Source: Tanypteryx hageni
Lineage: Eukaryota; Arthropoda; Insecta; Odonata; Petaluridae
Direction of reading: 5' to 3'
Assembly: GCA_028673005.1 (NCBI GenBank)
Contig: CM054118.1
Span: 60,135,401 to 60,199,400, forward strand
DNA: 64,000 nucleotides
Of this stretch, positions 57,487 through 64,000 are shown in pieces; the stretch's first letter is position 1; the number at the start of each line of letters is the position of its first letter. The notes under the pieces are model-generated. The model was given only the letters and a program-made list of their open reading frames with translations, searched no databases and had not been told where the DNA came from. Position numbers and translations under genes: made by a program.

Positions 57487-58916
57487 TGGGCTAAACTTCT
57501 AAAAAAAATAAACAGAAAATTCCGATGCAGCGAAACAAATACTAAAAAATCGGCGCACCCAATCCAATTCGAATATGAGAACAAAGACGGTCGTTACCGA
57601 GACAAAATCATCCAGATGCCGCCAATATGCCTGGGAGGCAGGGCAAGCAGGGATAAAACCGCGTTATTTTTAATAGCAACAAATAGAATCGGCATTTTAT
57701 TTCCCGAGAAATGACGACTCGCCTCCGTCGATGCAAAGACCTAACTGGCGATGGTGTGCTCGCCTCCAAGGCGCCGCCTGTCCCCGCCCACCGCAATCTC
57801 TCCCCTTCAAACATTTGAGAAGCTCCCGGGCATGCGCGGTGATTCCTCTTATATGAGCCTCACTCTTCGAAGATGCATTCACCGAGTATTTTCATATTAT
57901 GTAAACGGGCTTCCTATTTATTCCAATAGTTTCCTTGGGTAATCACGAACAGTTTCTTTACCTTTTCTATTCATTTTAATAAATCCTCTTCGCTTCTACA
58001 GATTTATTCGAAACTTATAGTTTTGGTAGTGTGGATGTTAAAAATTTCCTTTGCAATAAATCTCATTTTACTTAAAAAAATTATGAAAGATTGCATATTG
58101 CAATTATATATATAAACAACACGGAGTTTTATCAATATATGAGTAAAAGCAGAAGCTTGCAATGCATCCCCTGCCAACCGTATGGTGAATATGTTAATCT
58201 ATATATAGGTGAGATCCAAAAGGGAAACAGAGAAACTCGATCCTAAGTTATTAGGTCTAAAATACATTTGCATTAATTAATGAAGCACTTTTACCTTCAA
58301 TACGGCTATCAATGGTTATAAATTAGAAAATGTGAAAAAACAGCATTAGTTCGCGAGGCCTTTAACTCTCTTCTTATAATATGTGTAAGTGAGATATCGC
58401 CATTCCGGATGAATTCAAATGCCGGACGTTTATAAAGAAAAATTATCTCACGTTGACCGTTTATTTCCAGTTTGTTTTCTGAAAATATCTCCATTTTAAG
58501 GCGGGTTCGCCCACGAGTTCTTATTATTCGACAAAACCTATTCTGTGCTGGCTCTAGAGCTGGATTAATTAATTAAATACAAGCCAAAAGTACGGTAATT
58601 GGGAAACAACTAGTGTGCTTAATTAAACAAATGAAGGGCTATGTATAGGATAGAGGTGGCCGAGAGGTAGGAGATGGAAGGTTTTATTGCATCTTGACAT
58701 CAAAAGCACTCCTGGTTTTTAATCAAAATAGGCAAATGTATGTTAAAGCGATTGCAGACACTTCGGGATTTGATATCACTTCATGTGTTCCTCTTTGTCT
58801 CTCCTTTCATCGCTTACCATCTCATTCCACCTGTTTCGCCAATTTACTTACATTACTGCTGCTGTTTTATCCGTGAAAAGGTATGGATGATTGCAGGCTG
58901 ATTGACACATACATCA

Positions 58917-59404
58917 ATTAACGCATTTCTGCCCGAATTATTGTTTTAAATTAAAAATCAATTTTTAGTATACATTTGTTTATAATGAGCCAATAAACAT
59001 ATTTTACCCATTAAACATGAATTGCAATATTCCTTTTTCAATATACTTCGAGGATGTGACATATATGCCACACACTAAAATAATCACATCAATCATTTAT
59101 TACGTAAAATGGCACTCAAAATTTCTTTTGCCTTTAAGATATAATTTTCATCAAAATTTAAGCATATAATCTTGAAAAAATCACTTGTTTTTACTCGTTC
59201 CATTGCTTCTGTAGAACTGCCGCACGAGTTAGTTCGAACACTACACAGTACAGTTCAGTTAACTGCAGTGATGCCAAAACAGCGGAAGCATTAAATGTAA
59301 TATATACAGTTGAAAAATTAGTAGTCTGAACCCAATTTTTTATGATACCTTTTTTCTAGTATAGATAAATTTAAAACGTAACATATATGTCACGCTAGGG
59401 TTAA
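58917..59404. mobile_element. Possible piggyBac-like element flanked by TTAA
   Basis: TTAA at 58917-58920 and 59401-59404. The right end on the minus strand is CCCTAGCGTGACATATATGT; inside the left half GTGACATATATGCCACAC lies at about 59055, so a subterminal inverted match exists. The left terminus CGCATTTCTGCCCG matches poorly. Confidence 0.3.
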
Positions 59405-59409
59405 AAAAT

Positions 59410-61535
59410 GACATGAATAACTAAAAACTTGACCACGACAAAATATTAAGTATCTTGCTAGCATTTCCGGGAATCGAAACAAATTCGTGATTATCATGTT
59501 TCTCCGGGGCGTAGCGTCAGCCGAGGATAATAATTCACAACAGTGAGAAGTTGGAGAGGCAAAGAGTGGCATCGAATGGGGCGGGAGTGAGTTTTAATGT
59601 CAGGCTGAAAGGGCTACTTTCTCTCCGTGACGACTCCGTGTCGTTTCCGTGGCAACCTTTCAACAATTGAATCACATGAAGTGCGCCATACGGACAACAA
59701 ACTTGTCTGCTGTAAGGCTGCTGGATGTGTTGCTTAAAGAGTAGGCGAATTGATGGTTATTTTGTAAAAAATGACTAACTTCGGCAGAAGGTTTTCTATT
59801 TTGCACCCCGCTGGCCTGTGAGATGTTTGCCTAGGAATATCGGCAATCAACCCTGAGAATGCTTTCAAATCCGAATTTATTCGTTTGATAAAAAAGGCTA
59901 CTCAACCGTTCTGAATTTAGATTGAAATTTGCCCATGAGGCTTTAAAAAAATTCCATAAATCGTAAACTAAACTACATAATGCGCGCGTAAGAGGTGACT
60001 TTTGAAATGAAATTTTCCACAAATGGGCACGTACGTCTGGCGTTTTTATTAATGTAATAAAATTCGTGATTTAATACTAACAACTCGATTGGTTTTCTCT
60101 TATTCATTCAGCAAACCTTTAATAAAGAAAGTGGCTCCTAAAAATTTGAGTTATTTTTGCATGCTTGCTGCTAACAATCAACCGGATAATCATTCATGAA
60201 TACAAGTCTTCAGGGAGAATTGGAATAACGGTAGTGATGAGAGTTAGTTTACTTTTTACCTATTATAAATGAATTCACGCACGTCTGTGTGACAGTATTT
60301 TGCTTATATTTACTCAAGTCATCGTATTTTCGAGTTGATTTTGTGTACCGTCAATGTTCAAATATTCCAATCTTAATTGTTAGATGAAAATCCTAATAAT
60401 TAAAATGATTATTTTAAAATGAGCAATATATCATAATATACGCGGAATTTTTAATTCGTTGTATTATATATAAATGTAATGTATCCACTCACATGGAAAA
60501 ATATTTTGTCCGCGGATGTATCTGTCATTGAAATGCACAACACCTTAATAAAATCATCGAAATGAGAATTTAAGTATTACTGAAACGCAATAGTATCTGG
60601 TGGGTCACTTTTTTTACCTTAATTTGTCGTGGAATATATTGTCGCCCTCAAAAATATTCTGATAGCCTCGGCCGACAGGGCTCCTGGATATCTTAGTATA
60701 TAATTTTGTACTAGGTTTATATAATTTTTCATTTCTTTGCCACGGAGTTTATTTCAACTTTGATTTAAGAATATAAATCAAACATTTAAATCCAGGCTTT
60801 CTGAATAAGAAAAGTTTTAATATTAAGAAAGTTGTCGTGATAAAAAATATCACGTATTAAGGAGATAATTGTAAATAATCTAAAAAATGTGGAATGGAGA
60901 AAACAAAGGAATTGATAAGTGAACATGAACAGTTAAAGGATGGTTAATTTTCGGGAAGGTACGGATGGATTTCGTTCAGAATATTTTTTATAATTAAGAG
61001 ATAGTTATTCAGATTATAAGTGGACGAGTTAAAACAAAAAAGAATAATGTTCAAATTATATTTTACTGCACGAGCCTGATTAAGACGCAGTGCTCGGAGG
61101 AACGGGGGGAGATGATGAGGTGGCAGGTATGTTGATAGTCGGGATTCGTTGCCTGGGTATCTAGGATGCAGGAGGAGACCTAGTTGCGCGGGTGCAGAGG
61201 CCGAAAGGTGAAGCGGGACGCATAGTGCGGGTGGAAGCCTTCTGGACTGAATCTGCTTTTTACGAGGCCACCAATGCGTTGGAGTTGCCACTGGAGAGGG
61301 CTCTGTGTTAGGTTACGCACCAATCGGCGAGCAACGCCAACCCATGGGGAGGCGTAATTAATAGTTAAGCATGAGATAAAGGAGAGGGAAGAGCGGTGCT
61401 CTTGCAAACTGATTGAACTTGGGATATCTGGATAAAATCGTCCCTCTTTGCGGTTCTGATTATGCTCCAGATGAAAGTTGGTGTTTTTCATATCTCGAGC
61501 TCACCAAGCTATGAATCAACCTGATAACTTTTTTA
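59410..61535. other. Intergenic, no gene recognised
   Basis: A perfect RFX X-box (GTTTCCGTGGCAAC, 59643-59656) stands in a GC-rich island at 59500-59720 that could be regulatory. GC is raised again at 61070-61340, without a recognisable gene. Confidence 0.4.
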
Positions 61536-61539
61536 TGTA

Positions 61540-61712
61540 CAGTGGAACTTCCATAAGTCGAATCACAGAGGAAACAAAAAATTATTCAAGCTGTAGAAAA
61601 TTCGACTTACGGAGATACGTTTTTTCATGAGGATTTTCCCCAGTAAAAGTAATTCACTTCGGGTTATGAAAAAGTTCGAGTTACAGACGTTCGAGTTATG
61701 GAAGTTCCACTG
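61540..61712. mobile_element. Tigger-like MITE, 173 bp, near-perfect 20-bp inverted ends
   Basis: Left CAGTGGAACTTCCATAAGTC; right (reverse complement) CAGTGGAACTTCCATAACTC. TA precedes the left end; CA follows the right, one base from a TA duplication. Typical of Tigger-derived MITEs. Confidence 0.7.
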
Positions 61713-62589
61713 CATTTAGGCGGTTGATGGAGATATCAGTACATTACCGGCCATTCCCTGTGAACCATCAATATTTACTAGATTCTTATTGTAACGGAAT
61801 GGAATGAAAGAAGAGGAAAGATGAATACACAATTTTTTGGGTTAAACTATACATATTCAGGAGAAGGTGCCTTTGCTCCGCAACGTCTTCAGAGCTGAGT
61901 CAGCTTCACGGAGAGGAGCCTCCATTGTTACCTTCATTCCTCTGTATTCTCAGCCATATTGAGAATTCCTCCGCAAAACTAGCTTCCATATAAATCACTA
62001 CTTAATGAAAGTTCTCATGGAATGTAACGCCGTATGAAATAATGGGTGCACGCTAATGGATCTTCTATTAATATACGGAGGCTAAATGAAGCATATCTTT
62101 ATTGCGGATAAAATTCTCATTAGCCCGAAAATTGGTTCGTAATCATACAATGTGTTTCCCTTCTTATCCTTAATCCGTACGAAAATTCCACGTAGCTGTT
62201 GCTCAGCTATAAAACAATAAGCTGAATGCTAAGCAGATATTTATTTTAAATGACGTTCCTATCGCGATGAAAACTTTCATACAGAAATACGCGAATCAAT
62301 TATTATTTTAGCGAATAAATGTTTTAACATTTCCATCTCACCTCTCTCGCAAAATCCTCATTATCGTATGAAGCTTTACTTTTACTCTCCAAGGATCTTG
62401 TATTCCTTTATTATTCTGTTTCTCTTTTTATAACCCTCCTATTAGCGGACGAGACGACAAACACCCTCGCCCATGCCTCGTAGCCGCTAAAAGAACTTCA
62501 CTTTAACAGTCACTCCCTCTCCTTTTCCTCACTTGAAACTTACACAGAACTCGCGGCAATTTCCATTTTCATTCCCAACTGTCTCCACC

Positions 62590-62759
62590 AGGTGATTTTC
62601 TTCCTTCCTTCAGTACGTTTCTTCGTCTCTGTCAACTCTCTTTTCTCGTCCTCTCTCTTTCACTTTCTTTCTCTCTCGTTCTCTCTCTTTCTCACTCACT
62701 CTTTTTCTCTCACTCTTTTTCTCTCACTCTTTCTCTCTCACTCTCTTTCTCTCTCTCTT

Positions 62760-62794
<35 letters not shown>

Positions 62795-62850
62795 AACTCT
62801 TTCACTCTCTCTTTTTCTCTCACTCTTTCTCTCTCTCTCTTCAAAGGGTG
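62590..62850 (+). repeat. (CTCT/CTTT)n pyrimidine tract
   Basis: About 260 bp of TCTCTCTTTCTCTCACTC units, a mirror of the purine tract at 34.4 kb. The Phe/Leu/Ser frame here is an artefact. Confidence 0.9.
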
Positions 62851-62859
62851 ATTAGGTGT

Positions 62860-64000
62860 CTTCACCAGTCTCTCCATATCTCTATAATCTCCAACTCTAT
62901 TCAACTACTCCCTCTCAGAAATGAGGGATCGAGGCCGACCGCCTGACAGACTCCGTTTTCCGCTTTATCCTTTCACCCTTTCATCCACTACGGTCTCTTT
63001 GCGTTCATCTTGCTTCCTCCCTTATTTTATAGCAACATACAAATCGTCTCTTTTCCTCTTATTTATGTGTTTTGCACCCGTACTTTCGTCTTCGTTCTCT
63101 CTTCGGTCATCTTTTTCCCGCATTTGCTGAATATTCTTCAATATAAACAATCGTCTTAATTTTTCATGTAAGCTCCATTAATTCATTCTTTAGCTCCCCT
63201 CGTGGCTCTTGTTTCTCATCAGTTTTCTGTTGCCTAAGCAATTGTACTATCATTTTTTCCTTCAGTTTCCCTCTCTTTCTACTTATATTTTCCACTTTCT
63301 TCTGAAAATTCCAATTTCTCTATGTTATTTCCCCAGCTCTCTTTTCTGATAATATTCCTTTCAGTTTTCTTCAACTTTTCCTTCTTTAACTCGTATTTTT
63401 CCTATATTCACCAATGCCATTTTTATGTGTCTCAAACGTTCTCTATGTATAATTGTTACACTTCCGGCTCCCTCTTTTTGATATAGCTCTTCACAGCTTT
63501 GTGCCAGCGTTTAGTCGTTTGTTTGTTTGCTGTAGACTCGCTTAGTTGGATGAGTTTAATTAGCTACGAAACGTGGATGGCAGTTGATCAAAGGACTCAC
63601 CGTGTCAACTTGTTACATTTTCATGATCGACTGCTAACCTTATATTATAATTGACGTATTATAGAATATTTTATGACAGTATAAGGTGGCATGTATCACG
63701 TAATTTTTATGAAAATCTGGTTACCGTAGTAGCAAAAAAAAAGATTCAATATTATGTTCCATGTAATACGAAATGTTCATTTTAGATCTGCTTTTATGGT
63801 TTAAAATATTTCGTCTCTTCTCTATTCATTTTATCGTAGAAGATTATTTTAAATATAAATTAATACGCTAAGATTAAGCATCTCGGGAAAACCTTCCAAA
63901 ATTATTTATATGGCATCTACTCCGATCCACTGATTACGTTCCACAAGGTTCGTGGGAAATATATTTAAATATCCCTCTCAACGTACCTCCTTATCGACCG
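62860..64000. other. Pyrimidine-rich intergenic end of window
   Basis: CT-rich to about 63500, then AT-rich. No gene or element ends seen. Confidence 0.5.

Noticed and set aside
62592..62904. Frames of Phe/Leu/Ser and, on the other strand, Arg/Glu repeats
   Set aside because: Direct products of the (CT)n tract.

Overview
This window looks like arthropod (probably insect) nuclear DNA: AT-rich, gene-poor and full of transposable-element relics. The grounds are spliced genes with short introns, pol III tRNA genes with intragenic A/B boxes and T-run terminators, tRNA-derived SINEs, hAT, piggyBac-like, Tigger and mariner-type fragments, a decayed Ty3/Gypsy pol, non-LTR retrotransposon tails and long (TA)n and (GA)n tracts. 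There is no prokaryotic gene packing. I cannot name the species. Almost all open frames over 60 codons are chance frames or lie in low-complexity DNA, so the real genes had to be assembled from exons.

Genes. The main one is a five-exon minus-strand gene (32118 to 30451). It joins in phase across four introns and encodes a signal peptide, an N-glycosylation-rich spacer and one complete NHR (Neuralized homology repeat) domain that ends at the stop codon, so it predicts a secreted NHR protein without a RING finger. It carries one in-frame TAA in exon 3 and a GC-AG last intron. A second candidate is the first exon of a THAP zinc-finger protein (38547 to 38426, minus), with a consensus splice donor and a CRE (TGACGTCA) just upstream. 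Two tRNA genes are clear: tRNA-Leu(CAG) and tRNA-Glu(CTC), both minus.

Layout. 1-3 kb: nothing recognised. 3-5.4 kb: RTE-like debris, two abutting copies of an interspersed repeat (called family A here), then a nested palindrome of Penelope-like ends around two (TA)n tracts. 5.9-9.1 kb: broken Gypsy pol. 11 kb: tRNA-Leu. 17 kb: SINE cluster. 19.7-22.1 kb: pyrimidine minisatellite interrupted by a non-LTR tail, a GTTCAA-rich MITE and a second copy of the tail. 25.9-26.4 kb: nested hAT ends. 29.7-30 kb: Tigger transposase relic. 30.4-32.1 kb: the NHR gene. 32.8-33.1 kb: SINE. 34.4-34.9 kb: (GA)n. 35.7-36.3 kb: piggyBac-like element. 36.6-37.8 kb: family A copy and a degenerate ~65 bp tandem repeat. 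38.4-39.9 kb: THAP exon, tRNA-Glu, paired SINEs. 41.9-42.8 kb: hAT element with a mariner-type transposase fragment inside. 43.4-44.7 kb: duplicated 133 bp block and a Tigger MITE. 45.8-46.5 and 53.6-54.3 kb: family A copies. 58.9-64 kb: MITEs and (CT)n.

The two protein genes and the tRNAs show no operon-like or pathway link. The rest is best read as repeat-derived intergenic DNA.
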